Notes under the pieces: generated by a model | Told to the model about the DNA's origin: nothing | Database searches by the model: none | The model's input: only the letters and a program-made list of their open reading frames with translations | Made by a program: the position numbers and the translations under genes | Part shown: positions 55,210 to 64,000 of the stretch, piece by piece | Layout of the letters: every line of letters begins with the position of its first letter | Position numbering within the stretch: position 1 is the first letter of the stretch | NCBI GenBank assembly: GCA_958296345.1 | Contig: CATQIJ010000013.1 | Span: 310,001 to 374,000, forward strand | Length of the DNA: 64,000 bases | Source: an uncultured Rhizobiaceae bacterium | GTDB taxonomy: Bacteria; Pseudomonadota; Alphaproteobacteria; Rhizobiales; Rhizobiaceae | Direction: 5' to 3'

Positions 55210-56424
55210 ATGTCAAACTCAATCATAATTATCGGTGCAGGCCAGGCGGCTGCGTCATGTGCGGCAAGATTACGCCAGAAAAATCAATCCTGTGAGATTA
55301 CTATTATTGGAGAAGAACCGCATCTTCCTTATCAAAGACCCCCATTGTCAAAAAAATACGCAACGGGCGATATGACCCTTGATCAATTATTACTTCGCCC
55401 CGAAGACTGGTATGAGCAGAACCAAATTTCATGTATCTCGAACCAACGGGTTACATCAGTTGACACAACTCAAAAAACTGCGACACTAGAAAACTCAGAA
55501 ACCCTGTCATGGGACAAGCTCGTATTTGCTACTGGTTCTAAAGCTCGCGCACTACCTGATGCTATTGGTGGAAACTTAAATAGCGTTTATCTACTTAGAA
55601 GCCTTGATGATGCTGATAATTTTGCTGGCGAACTTCTCGAAAATCGCCGTGTCGTCATTGTTGGCGGCGGCTACATTGGCCTTGAAGCGGCAGCGGTTTG
55701 TGCTTCACGCGGATTAAAAGTCACATTAATTGAAGCCGCAGACCGCATTTTACAGCGTGTTGCTTGTAGCAATACTTCTGATTGGTTTCGCTCACTTCAC
55801 ACATCACGAGGCGTCACCATCCATGAAGGTGTTGGCCTTGAAACCTTTGAAGGCAGCGAGGGTAAGATTTCTGCTGCTATCCTTGCTGATGGAACTCGTA
55901 TAGATGCTGACTTTGCTCTTGTCGGTATTGGTATTATTCCAAACGCCGAAATAGCCTTAGATGCCGGTCTTGAGGTTGAAGGTGGCATTATTGCTAACGA
56001 GTACTGCCAAACGTCTAATCCAGACATTTATGCAGCAGGAGATTGCGCAGCATTCCAATATAAAGACGAGGTGACCCGATTAGAATCTGTACAAAATGCC
56101 ATTGATCAAGCTGAGTGTGCTGCCGATAATATTGCTGGTGAAGCTCGCGAATATAAACCATATCCATGGTTCTGGTCTGATCAATATGATGTAAAATTAC
56201 AAATCGCTGGTTTAAATCGTGGCTATGACAAGATCATAACCCGTGTTGGTGATCGCGAAGGCTCTATGGCACATTTTTACTTTAAAGGTGACACATTCCT
56301 TGCCGTCGATGCGATGAATGATCCGCGTACTTATATGGTGGGTAAAAAGATGCTTGAAGCGGGTAAAAACATTACGCGAGAACAGGCTGCTGATAAATCA
56401 ATTCAACTGAAAAGTTTGCTTTAG
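55210..56424 (+). CDS. FAD-dependent NAD(P)H ferredoxin/rubredoxin reductase
   Basis: IIIIGAGQAAASCAARLRQ, VVIVGGGYIGLEAAAV, IYAAGDCAAF. Confidence 0.9.
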   Translation: MSNSIIIIGAGQAAASCAARLRQKNQSCEITIIGEEPHLPYQRPPLSKKYATGDMTLDQLLLRPEDWYEQNQISCISNQRVTSVDTTQKTATLENSETLSWDKLVFATGSKARALPDAIGGNLNSVYLLRSLDDADNFAGELLENRRVVIVGGGYIGLEAAAVCASRGLKVTLIEAADRILQRVACSNTSDWFRSLHTSRGVTIHEGVGLETFEGSEGKISAAILADGTRIDADFALVGIGIIPNAEIALDAGLEVEGGIIANEYCQTSNPDIYAAGDCAAFQYKDEVTRLESVQNAIDQAECAADNIAGEAREYKPYPWFWSDQYDVKLQIAGLNRGYDKIITRVGDREGSMAHFYFKGDTFLAVDAMNDPRTYMVGKKMLEAGKNITREQAADKSIQLKSLL

Positions 56425-56448
56425 GTTTTTGTTTAAGCATTTCCTTAT

Positions 56449-56472
56449 CCTTTGAGTGAATTCACTCAAAGG
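56449..56472. terminator. 24-bp perfect palindrome, likely bidirectional terminator
   Basis: CCTTTGAGTGAATTCACTCAAAGG between convergent genes. Confidence 0.5.
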
Positions 56473-56481
56473 GGAAAAGCT

Positions 56482-58398
56482 CTAAGCAATAGTCTTTGCT
56501 TCAGCTTGCTCTTTGCCTAGTGCATTAAAAACAGTTTGAACAATATTGCCACGGTTTAAACCGCCTTGTTCATTCATGTCACTTGGGCTTGCTTGATCCA
56601 TATATATATCTGGCATGAAGATACTGCGGAAACGAAGATTACCCTCGCCCAAATGGCCTGCTTCATTTAAATGTTGAGCAACATGCGAACCAAAGCCACC
56701 GATAGAACCTTCTTCGACGGTGATGAGGACTTCGTGGTTTTGGGCAAGCTCATCAATTAACGCCTTGTCTAACGGTTTAGCAAAACGTGCGTCAGCAACC
56801 GTTGTCGATAGTCCAAAACTCTCCAACTCTTCGGCAGCATAGGTGCATTCTTGCAAACGAGTACCAAAAGATAAAAGCGCTACGCGAGTTCCTTCTTTGA
56901 CAATGCGACCTTTACCAATTTCAAGGATTTCTCCTCGCTCAGGCATATCTACACCGACACCTTCTCCGCGTGGGTATCTAAATGAAATTGGCCCATCATC
57001 ATAATCTGCGGCTGTGCGAACCATATGTTTAAGTTCTGCTTCATCAGCGGCCGCCATCACTACAAAATTTGGTAGTGTTGCAAGATAAGTCGTATCAAAA
57101 GAGCCCGCATGTGTTGGCCCATCAGCACCAACAAAACCTGCTCTATCGATTGGAAATCTTACAGGCAAATTTTGAATAGCTACATCATGCACCACTTGGT
57201 CGTAGGCACGTTGAAGGAAAGTTGAGTAAATTGCACAGAAAGGCTTGTACCCTTCCGAGGCTAATCCCGCAGCAAAAGTGACTGCATGTTGTTCCGCAAT
57301 TCCTACATCAAATGTTCGATCAGGAAAGGCCTCTCCAAATATATCAATACCAGTACCGCCTGGCATTGCAGCTGTTATCCCAACAATCTTATCGTCCGCA
57401 TCACCTTCTTGAACGAGCGATTGTCCAAACACCTTAGTGTAAGAAGGGGCATTTGGTATAGACTTAGCTTGCGCACCTGTAATGACGTCAAATTTTGATA
57501 CGCCATGATATTTATCATCAGACGCTTCAGCTGGGGCATAACCCTTACCTTTTCGGGTCACACAATGAATAAGCACTGGGCCTTTTGCATTATCGCGTAC
57601 ATTACGAAGTACTGGAACAAGCGTTGATAAATCATGCCCATCGATAGGACCAATGTGATAAAAGCCAAGCTCTTCAAACATGGTGCCGCCTGTTACATAA
57701 CCACGCGCATGTTCAACAGCACGCGTAATCGCGCGATCGACAGTTTTGCCAAGATAGGCGGTCATTTTCTTACCCAGGTCACGCATACCCATATACGCTC
57801 TGCCAGATGCTAAGCGAGCAAGGTAAGCCGACATTGCACCCGTTGGCGGCGCAATAGACATATCATTATCATTTAGGATTACGATCAAGCGCGCGTCCAT
57901 TGCACCTGCATTATTGAGTGCCTCAAAAGCCATTCCTGCAGACATTGATCCATCACCAATAACCGCGATTACATTATTATCACCCTGCTTTAATTCACGC
58001 GCCACAGCCATGCCAAGACCAGCAGAGATTGAAGTCGAGCAATGTGCTGCGCCAAATGGGTCGTATTCACTTTCTGCACGTTTGGTAAAGCCAGAAATTC
58101 CGTCCTTTTGACGGATTGTGCGCATACGATCACGGCGCCCAGTTAGAATTTTATGCGGGTAACATTGATGACCTACATCCCAAATTAAACGATCATCTGG
58201 TGTGTTAAAGACATAATGAATTGCCGTTGTTAATTCTACTACACCCAAGCCTGCACCTAAGTGCCCACCTGTTTGGGACACAGAATCAATCATCTCAGTA
58301 CGTACTTCATCCGCCACTTGAGGCAATTGATCTTCGCTTACTTTACGCAAATCCTCAGGGAGATTGATCGTATCTAAAAGCGGTGTATTTACGGTCAT
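56482..58398 (-). CDS. dxs: 1-deoxy-D-xylulose-5-phosphate synthase
   Basis: 638 aa; [40 protein letters not shown]. Confidence 0.96.
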   Translation of the reverse strand: MTVNTPLLDTINLPEDLRKVSEDQLPQVADEVRTEMIDSVSQTGGHLGAGLGVVELTTAIHYVFNTPDDRLIWDVGHQCYPHKILTGRRDRMRTIRQKDGISGFTKRAESEYDPFGAAHCSTSISAGLGMAVARELKQGDNNVIAVIGDGSMSAGMAFEALNNAGAMDARLIVILNDNDMSIAPPTGAMSAYLARLASGRAYMGMRDLGKKMTAYLGKTVDRAITRAVEHARGYVTGGTMFEELGFYHIGPIDGHDLSTLVPVLRNVRDNAKGPVLIHCVTRKGKGYAPAEASDDKYHGVSKFDVITGAQAKSIPNAPSYTKVFGQSLVQEGDADDKIVGITAAMPGGTGIDIFGEAFPDRTFDVGIAEQHAVTFAAGLASEGYKPFCAIYSTFLQRAYDQVVHDVAIQNLPVRFPIDRAGFVGADGPTHAGSFDTTYLATLPNFVVMAAADEAELKHMVRTAADYDDGPISFRYPRGEGVGVDMPERGEILEIGKGRIVKEGTRVALLSFGTRLQECTYAAEELESFGLSTTVADARFAKPLDKALIDELAQNHEVLITVEEGSIGGFGSHVAQHLNEAGHLGEGNLRFRSIFMPDIYMDQASPSDMNEQGGLNRGNIVQTVFNALGKEQAEAKTIA

Positions 58399-58512
58399 AA
58401 TCTTACAATCTTTTTATTATAATATTAAATATGGTGGCTAACCCATTGCTACACAATATACCACCCTGTCGCAGGCGTAAAACGCAAGTTTAAATAAGGT
58501 TTTATGCATCTT

Positions 58513-59646
58513 TTATGCAAGAACTTTCCCATCCTGCACCGTTAAGAATATTGCACGGTTATCTAAAGCTTTAAATAAATCTCGATCTGTACCTGTCATC
58601 CATGCTTGGCAGCCGAGAGTATCAATCATATCGTATAAAGCTGCTCGCCTACCTTCATCAAGATGCGCGGCAACTTCATCAAGCAAAAGAATTGGTGTTG
58701 CATCATGCATTTCTCCCACCAAACGAGCATGGGCGAGCAGTAGTCCAATTAGAAGCGCTTTTTGCTCGCCTGTTGAACATTGAGATGCAGGCATAGATTT
58801 TGGCCTATACTGCACAACCATATCTGAGCGGTGAGGCCCCTCAAGCGTTCTGCCTGCTCTTGCATCTATACGCCTATTATTTCTCAGGCGATCTAAATAT
58901 TCTACCTCAAGGTCTGTTGCAGAAATTTCGCTAATTGCATTTTCAAGCGCTCCTGAAATAGAAACAAGCGCATCAGGAAATGGACTATCAGGATCATTAT
59001 TACGAACAATTACCTCAGACAAAAGCGTAACCAACTCATACCTTGCAGAGGCAACTGCGACCCCTAATTCAGCAAGTTGCGCTTCTGTTGCATCAAGCCA
59101 AGAGCTATCTGGAAAATCTTCGCTCAAGAGTTTGTTTCTAGCGCGCATGGATTTTTCAAAATCAGCAACACGGCGGCCGTGCGCAGGATCAACTGCCAAA
59201 ACCAAACGATCTAAAAACCGCCTACGGTCACTTGCGCCGCCAGTGAACAAACCATCCATGGAAGGCGTCAACCAAAGAATACGAGAGTGCTCTAGGAGTT
59301 CATCAGAAGTCTTAGCCTGAACCCCATTGATATGAACCTTGCGTGACTTTTCAACGCCAAAAGCTGTTTCTTGCAAGCCTGTTCCAATTTTTACATCCCC
59401 TTGCGCGCCATGCATTTGTGCAAAAACTGTCCAAGCACCACTTTCACCTGCCTGCCCAACTTTATCATAAGATGTGCGGCGCAAGCCTCTTCCTGGTGAC
59501 AGGAATGAAATGGCTTCTAGAATATTAGTTTTACCGGCACCATTTTCACCCGTTAAAACGACATGAGACGAACCCAAGTCAACAGACAGTACCACATGGT
59601 TGCGGTACGTAGTGAGCTTAAGCTTTTCTATGTAGACGGAGTTCAA
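58513..59646 (-). CDS. recF: DNA replication/repair protein RecF
   Basis: VVLTGENGAGKTNILEAISFLSPGRGLRR, STGEQKALLIGLLLAHARL. Confidence 0.96.
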   Translation of the reverse strand: MNSVYIEKLKLTTYRNHVVLSVDLGSSHVVLTGENGAGKTNILEAISFLSPGRGLRRTSYDKVGQAGESGAWTVFAQMHGAQGDVKIGTGLQETAFGVEKSRKVHINGVQAKTSDELLEHSRILWLTPSMDGLFTGGASDRRRFLDRLVLAVDPAHGRRVADFEKSMRARNKLLSEDFPDSSWLDATEAQLAELGVAVASARYELVTLLSEVIVRNNDPDSPFPDALVSISGALENAISEISATDLEVEYLDRLRNNRRIDARAGRTLEGPHRSDMVVQYRPKSMPASQCSTGEQKALLIGLLLAHARLVGEMHDATPILLLDEVAAHLDEGRRAALYDMIDTLGCQAWMTGTDRDLFKALDNRAIFLTVQDGKVLA

Positions 59647-59674
59647 AGGTCACCGCCTTTGGAGAGGTTAAAGG

Positions 59675-60793
59675 TTAAACCCGCATTGGCATTAGGACAT
59701 ATATCGCGCCACTTTCATCAGAATCTCTGATTAAAGTAGGAGAACCCGGATCTGACAACATGAATGTTGCCTCATCGCCCGTAAGCTGGTTTGTGATATC
59801 CAATAAATAGCGAGAATTAAAGCCGATCTGCAAATCATCTGATGTGTAATTAACTGCAATTTCTTCTTCGGCAGTTCCTGAATCAGGATTGTTTACAGAT
59901 AAAACAATCTGCCCCTCACTCAATGAGAGTTTAACTGCGCGTCCTCGCTCTGAAGATATCGTAGATACACGATCAACGGCTGCTGCAAAAACAGAGCGCT
60001 CCATCACAAGCGCCTTATCATTTCCAGCAGGAATAACGCGGTTATAATCAGGGAATGTGCCATCTATCAGTTTTGAAGTTAGAACTGTTTCACCAACGCT
60101 CAAACGGATTTTACTATCAGAAATTTCTACACGAACTGCTGCATCAGGGTCTTCAACCAATCGCTGAATTTCTCCAACCGCTTTACGAGGAATGATTATA
60201 CCAGGCATACCATCAGCGCCATCTGGTGCAGATGTTTGAGACCGTGCTAATCTATGACCATCGGTTGCGACAGCGCGAAGTACAGTATCACCATCATCTT
60301 CAACTGTATGTAAGAATATACCGTTTAAATAGTAGCGCGTTTCTTCTGTAGAGATTGCAAACTGCGTGTGGCTTATAAGCTTTTTTATCTCATCCGTTGC
60401 GCAAGAAAAACTATGACTAAATTCTCCAGCAGAGATATCTGGAAAATCTTCAACAGGAAGCATTTGGAGAGTGAATTGCGAACGACCCGAGGCAATTTTC
60501 AGTGTGGCGCCATCATCATCAATAGACAGCATCACTTCTGAACCACTTGGAAGCTTACGAATAATTTCATAAAGCATGTGAGCTGGTACAGTTGTGCTAC
60601 CAGCTTGTTCAACAACGGCTGGTGTCTTTTCATAAATCTCTAAATCAAGGTCTGTTGCCTTAAGATGAAGATCACCGCCTTCTGCTTTTAGTAAAACATT
60701 TGAAAGAATCGGGATCGTATTACGGCGCTCAACGACGCGGTACACATGCCCAAGCGACTTTAGAAGGTTTGATTGTTCAATCGTAACGCGCAT
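59675..60793 (-). CDS. dnaN: DNA polymerase III beta subunit
   Basis: 372 aa, clamp motifs, C-terminal YVLMPMRV. Confidence 0.97.
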   Translation of the reverse strand: MRVTIEQSNLLKSLGHVYRVVERRNTIPILSNVLLKAEGGDLHLKATDLDLEIYEKTPAVVEQAGSTTVPAHMLYEIIRKLPSGSEVMLSIDDDGATLKIASGRSQFTLQMLPVEDFPDISAGEFSHSFSCATDEIKKLISHTQFAISTEETRYYLNGIFLHTVEDDGDTVLRAVATDGHRLARSQTSAPDGADGMPGIIIPRKAVGEIQRLVEDPDAAVRVEISDSKIRLSVGETVLTSKLIDGTFPDYNRVIPAGNDKALVMERSVFAAAVDRVSTISSERGRAVKLSLSEGQIVLSVNNPDSGTAEEEIAVNYTSDDLQIGFNSRYLLDITNQLTGDEATFMLSDPGSPTLIRDSDESGAIYVLMPMRV

Positions 60794-60922
60794 TACTGCA
60801 TAACTCCCGGGAAATTCTAGCCATATTTACAGGATGCTAATCACATCCTTAGCTCTTTATTATAGAGTGGGGAAAAATAACCAATATTTCAAGTGGTGAC
60901 CGCCAAAGCGTTGGGGAAAACC

Positions 60923-60942
60923 GAGAGTCTCCTTAGACTCTC
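60923..60942 (-). terminator. Hairpin downstream of dnaA
   Basis: gagagtct-cctt-agactctc, followed on minus strand by GGTTTTCC. Confidence 0.45.
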
Positions 60943-60976
60943 TAGTAATCAGTCCCAGACTAATTTTTTTCAAGCC

Positions 60977-62602
60977 CTATTCAAGTATAAGGCGCTTTAA
61001 TAATTCTACCTCATGAGCCAGCTTTTGATCCTCTGAAGTCATGGATTCAATCTTACGCACCGCATGAAGAACTGTCGTATGATCACGTCCGCCAAAACGC
61101 CTACCAATTTCTGGTAAAGAGCGCGGTGTCATCATCTTTGCAAGATACATTGCAATCTGTCTTGGACGTACAATCACACGTGTTCTTCGATTAGAAAGAA
61201 GATCATTTTTACTGACATTAAACTGTCGCGCCACGATTTTTTGAATATCTTCGATACGAACACGCTTTGTATCCGCAGATTTAATCAAGTGAGAGAGGAT
61301 TTTATCTAACTCCTCTAAACTCATGCCACCTTCAGAAAACTGATGCTGGATTAAGAGCTGATTAAAAGCACCTTCAACATCACGGCCGCTTGAAGAAACC
61401 TGACGTGCTACATAGTGTAGAATATCTTCTGGAATATCTAAATTTGGCTGCTGAGCTTTTGCTTCTTTATAGCGAATGTTTAGAATTTCTTTGCGCGTTT
61501 CATAATCAGGCGCCTTCATTTCTAAAGTTACACCACCCTTTAGGCGAGAGCGAACACGCTCATCAAGGCTTTCTAGTTCACTTGGTGGCCTGTCTGCTGC
61601 AACAACAACCTGACGCGCACTATCAATCAATTCATTTAACAAATGACAGAATTCAGCTTGAATGGCTTGTCCTTGAAGAAACTGGAGGTCATCAATTAAT
61701 AAAACATCTATATCGCGAAGCGACTCTTTTAGTGTCAGAGCGGTTTTGTCGCGAATAGCAGAAGCAAAACGCCACATGAAATACTCAGCCGTAAGATATA
61801 ATACACGCGCTTTGGGGTTACGATTCCTGGCACGCCACGCAATTGCTTGCAAAAGATGCGTTTTTCCCAAGCCTACGCCAGCATGAATAATAAGCGGATT
61901 GAAATGCGAGGCCTTAATATCATCTGCGATAGTACGAGCTGCCGCATGAACCATACGATTTGATCCCCCTTCGATGAAAGATTCAAATGTATGCTTTGTA
62001 TCTAATGGCGAGCCAGAAAAACCTGAAGTTTGCTCCATCCCACGAGATGAATTGCGAGCCCCAAAAGCACGCATCGGCAATATTGTATTTGGATTTGCTT
62101 CACCAACTTTTTTCTTAGTTGCTTCAGCTTTTGCTGCAGCTTCTTCAGTTGCGAGAGGCTGTACGGTTGGTTTTCGAATAGCTACGTCTACACGCAAAAC
62201 TGACTTATCTTCTTCTTGCCAAAGTTCTAATAAAATATCGCGGTATTTAGACAGTATCCAGCTTTTCAAAAAGGCAGTTGGCACACTGTGAGAAGCAACT
62301 CCGCCCTCGACACAATATATCTTCAAGCGCCCAAACCAGCTGTCAAAAATATCTTGACCCAATTTAATTTGAAGCTTTTTCTTAATTCTTACCCATTGTT
62401 GCTCAGGTGACTTTGTCGCAGTTTTTTTCTTACCACCCCCCACTGAATGCGCCCCTTCCTTTGTTGCTTTTGATGAAACTCCCTGCTCACCAACCTTAGG
62501 TTCATCTTCTATTTTAAAATTCATTTTTGAGATATCTGGGCCAGATATTTTAGACCAACTGTCTTTTTTATTTTGATGATCTGATTTATTTGTCTGGTTC
62601 AT
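60977..62602 (-). CDS. dnaA: Chromosomal replication initiator DnaA
   Basis: IHAGVGLGKTHLLQAIAW, VLLIDDLQFLQG, GRRFGGRDHTTVLHAVRKIE. Confidence 0.97.
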   Translation of the reverse strand: MNQTNKSDHQNKKDSWSKISGPDISKMNFKIEDEPKVGEQGVSSKATKEGAHSVGGGKKKTATKSPEQQWVRIKKKLQIKLGQDIFDSWFGRLKIYCVEGGVASHSVPTAFLKSWILSKYRDILLELWQEEDKSVLRVDVAIRKPTVQPLATEEAAAKAEATKKKVGEANPNTILPMRAFGARNSSRGMEQTSGFSGSPLDTKHTFESFIEGGSNRMVHAAARTIADDIKASHFNPLIIHAGVGLGKTHLLQAIAWRARNRNPKARVLYLTAEYFMWRFASAIRDKTALTLKESLRDIDVLLIDDLQFLQGQAIQAEFCHLLNELIDSARQVVVAADRPPSELESLDERVRSRLKGGVTLEMKAPDYETRKEILNIRYKEAKAQQPNLDIPEDILHYVARQVSSSGRDVEGAFNQLLIQHQFSEGGMSLEELDKILSHLIKSADTKRVRIEDIQKIVARQFNVSKNDLLSNRRTRVIVRPRQIAMYLAKMMTPRSLPEIGRRFGGRDHTTVLHAVRKIESMTSEDQKLAHEVELLKRLILE

Positions 62603-62681
62603 TGCCGCTTACTGCCTCATTTAAAATTATTTTTTATATTTATTTTAGTTTATGAAATGTTTTGAAGTTTATTTCACTCCA

Positions 62682-63098
62682 TCATCTCTGCATCCAAGGT
62701 AAGCCATCAAATTTCCACCCTGAAACAGTCCCCCGTTTACCTTCGTTATTATGGCCTCCCTCAAAACCGCTCAGCACATTAAATGCTTTTGTAAATCCTG
62801 CTGCGGTCAAAGCCTGCGCTGCCGCGATACTACGCACTCCTGAACGGCACAAACAATAAATCTCAGCATCTTTGTCACCGCCAATAGCTTCAACGGCCTT
62901 CACAAATTCTGCGTTAATCTGCATCGAAGGGAATTGTTGCCAATCCACTGTATGCGCTTGCTTGCCTAATTCGCTGAGATCTGGAATTCCAACGAACATC
63001 CATTCTGGCATTGTTCGGACGTCAATTAGTTGGGAAGTTTGTTTTTGCTGTAATGCTGAAAGGCATTCCTTACAACTAACATCCCCAGCATACGACAT
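62682..63098 (-). CDS. Rhodanese-like domain protein
   Basis: IYCLCRSGVRSIAAAQALTAAGFTKAFNVLSGFEG active-site loop. Confidence 0.9.
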   Translation of the reverse strand: MSYAGDVSCKECLSALQQKQTSQLIDVRTMPEWMFVGIPDLSELGKQAHTVDWQQFPSMQINAEFVKAVEAIGGDKDAEIYCLCRSGVRSIAAAQALTAAGFTKAFNVLSGFEGGHNNEGKRGTVSGWKFDGLPWMQR

Positions 63099-63177
63099 GA
63101 CAAACCTTTTCCGTTCACCGAAGCGATAAACTTCAGCGTTAAATACTAATAATTATTTTAATACGTCCAGATTGGAC

Positions 63178-63191
63178 TCGGGGATCCCCGA
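63178..63191. repeat. 14-bp perfect palindrome
   Basis: TCGGGGATCCCCGA. Confidence 0.8.
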
Positions 63192-63205
63192 TTGAACGAC
63201 AGCCT

Positions 63206-63253
63206 ATGTCCAGTATGAATTGCTATTTGAAAATAGTAATTCATACTGGACAT
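63206..63253. repeat. 22-bp inverted repeat with 4-nt loop
   Basis: ATGTCCAGTATGAATTGCTATT-TGAA-AATAGTAATTCATACTGGACAT, one mismatch. Confidence 0.85.
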
Positions 63254-63692
63254 ATTTGGCATTCCTGGAGCTTAAGTTTTGTACTTATAAAGCTTGGAAG
63301 GCCAACCCTTCATGTCTTTCGAGTTTGAAGTTACTGAACCAATACAACTCGTGCAACTCGTTTTTTTTAATGCTTTATTAACTAATCATTTTTGATGGTT
63401 TTTTTAAAAAAACATTTACGTAATTCGTTGCTAGAATCAGTTATGAATCAATGGTCTTGTTTTTAAAACGCATACGAAACAGCTGATTTTAGGACTTTAA
63501 AAAAATATTCGACATTGAGCCTATTGACTCGCATTTTTGAGTAAAATTTTAATAGCCTTTTTACAACTACCTCTTAAGTGTTTGTTTTATAATAGTTTTT
63601 CATACTCACAAATTTACCATTGTTTTATAAGAACTTTTTATTTTCAAGTGTTTTTTAAGACTTTTTTTAGTTTAAAAATTTCATCCACGCAT

Positions 63693-63723
63693 AAAAAAAC
63701 CCAGCACAAAGGCTGGGTTTTTA
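63693..63723 (-). terminator. Rho-independent terminator of rpsT
   Basis: Minus strand AAAAACCCAGCCTTTGTGCTGGGTTTTTTTAT. Confidence 0.85.
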
Positions 63724-63742
63724 ACTTAATATGTAAAAAAGC

Positions 63743-64000
63743 TTATGCGCCGATTTTATTTACGCTTGCAGACAAACGAGAAACTTTGCGTGCTGCCGTG
63801 TTCTTTTTCATTACGCCTTTAGTAACTGAGCGCATGATTTCTGGTTGAGCTGCTTTAAGCGCTGCATTAGCAGCTGCCTTATCACCGCCCTCGATTGCTT
63901 CTTCAACCTTACGGATGAATGTACGCATACGTGAACGACGTGCTTTATTTACTTCTGTGCGAGCAGCAATTTTACGAACTGCTTTTTTCGCTGATGGTGT
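63743..64000 (-). CDS. rpsT: 30S ribosomal protein S20 (5' end outside window)
   Basis: [44 protein letters not shown]. Confidence 0.95.
   Translation of the reverse strand, partial: TPSAKKAVRKIAARTEVNKARRSRMRTFIRKVEEAIEGGDKAAANAALKAAQPEIMRSVTKGVMKKNTAARKVSRLSASVNKIGA

Noticed and set aside
63254-63690. AT-rich tract near dnaA as a definite oriC
   Set aside because: No convincing TTATNCACA-type DnaA box cluster was seen by eye; AT-richness and position alone are insufficient

Overview
This looks like a chromosomal segment of a low-GC alphaproteobacterium, probably Rhizobiales-like by gene content. Main blocks, left to right: (1) a partial Lrp/AsnC regulator and a complete Rhizobium-type glycerol operon on the minus strand (glpR-glpD-glpS-glpT-glpP-glpQ-glpU-glpV-glpK); glpK, glpS and glpQ carry homopolymer-type indels. 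(2) tRNA-Ser(GGA) with a 5'-half tRNA copy next to it, then msrA and mepA. (3) A translation block, infC / unknown nuclease-like gene / rpmI / rplT / pheS / unknown / GFA / GFA / pheT; infC apparently starts at AUU. (4) Hydrolase, RluA-type synthase, M20 peptidase, OsmC, cupin, TSUP, LysR, polA. (5) tRNA-Arg(CCG) followed by a ~1.4 kb islet bounded by a 15-bp direct repeat of the tRNA 3' end; the islet holds a response regulator whose reading frame has no normal start codon. (6) A DMGDH-like oxidoreductase, cupin, LacI regulator, tripartite tricarboxylate transporter, acylating aldehyde dehydrogenase (SauS-like), CoA ligase (SauT-like) and O-acetylhomoserine sulfhydrylase, resembling an organosulfonate (sulfoacetate) utilisation locus. 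(7) A Liv-type ABC transporter with two acyl-CoA ligases. (8) dxs-recF-dnaN-dnaA-rhodanese-rpsT, with two strong palindromes between the rhodanese gene and rpsT. I found no clear defence system, CRISPR array, prophage or intact transposon. The items most worth follow-up are the tRNA-Arg islet with its start-less response regulator, the helically phased CGAAA repeats at the glp promoters, the unknown genes inserted into the infC-rpmI and pheS-pheT blocks, and the clustered indels. No database searches were run; product calls come from recognising sequence motifs and gene context.
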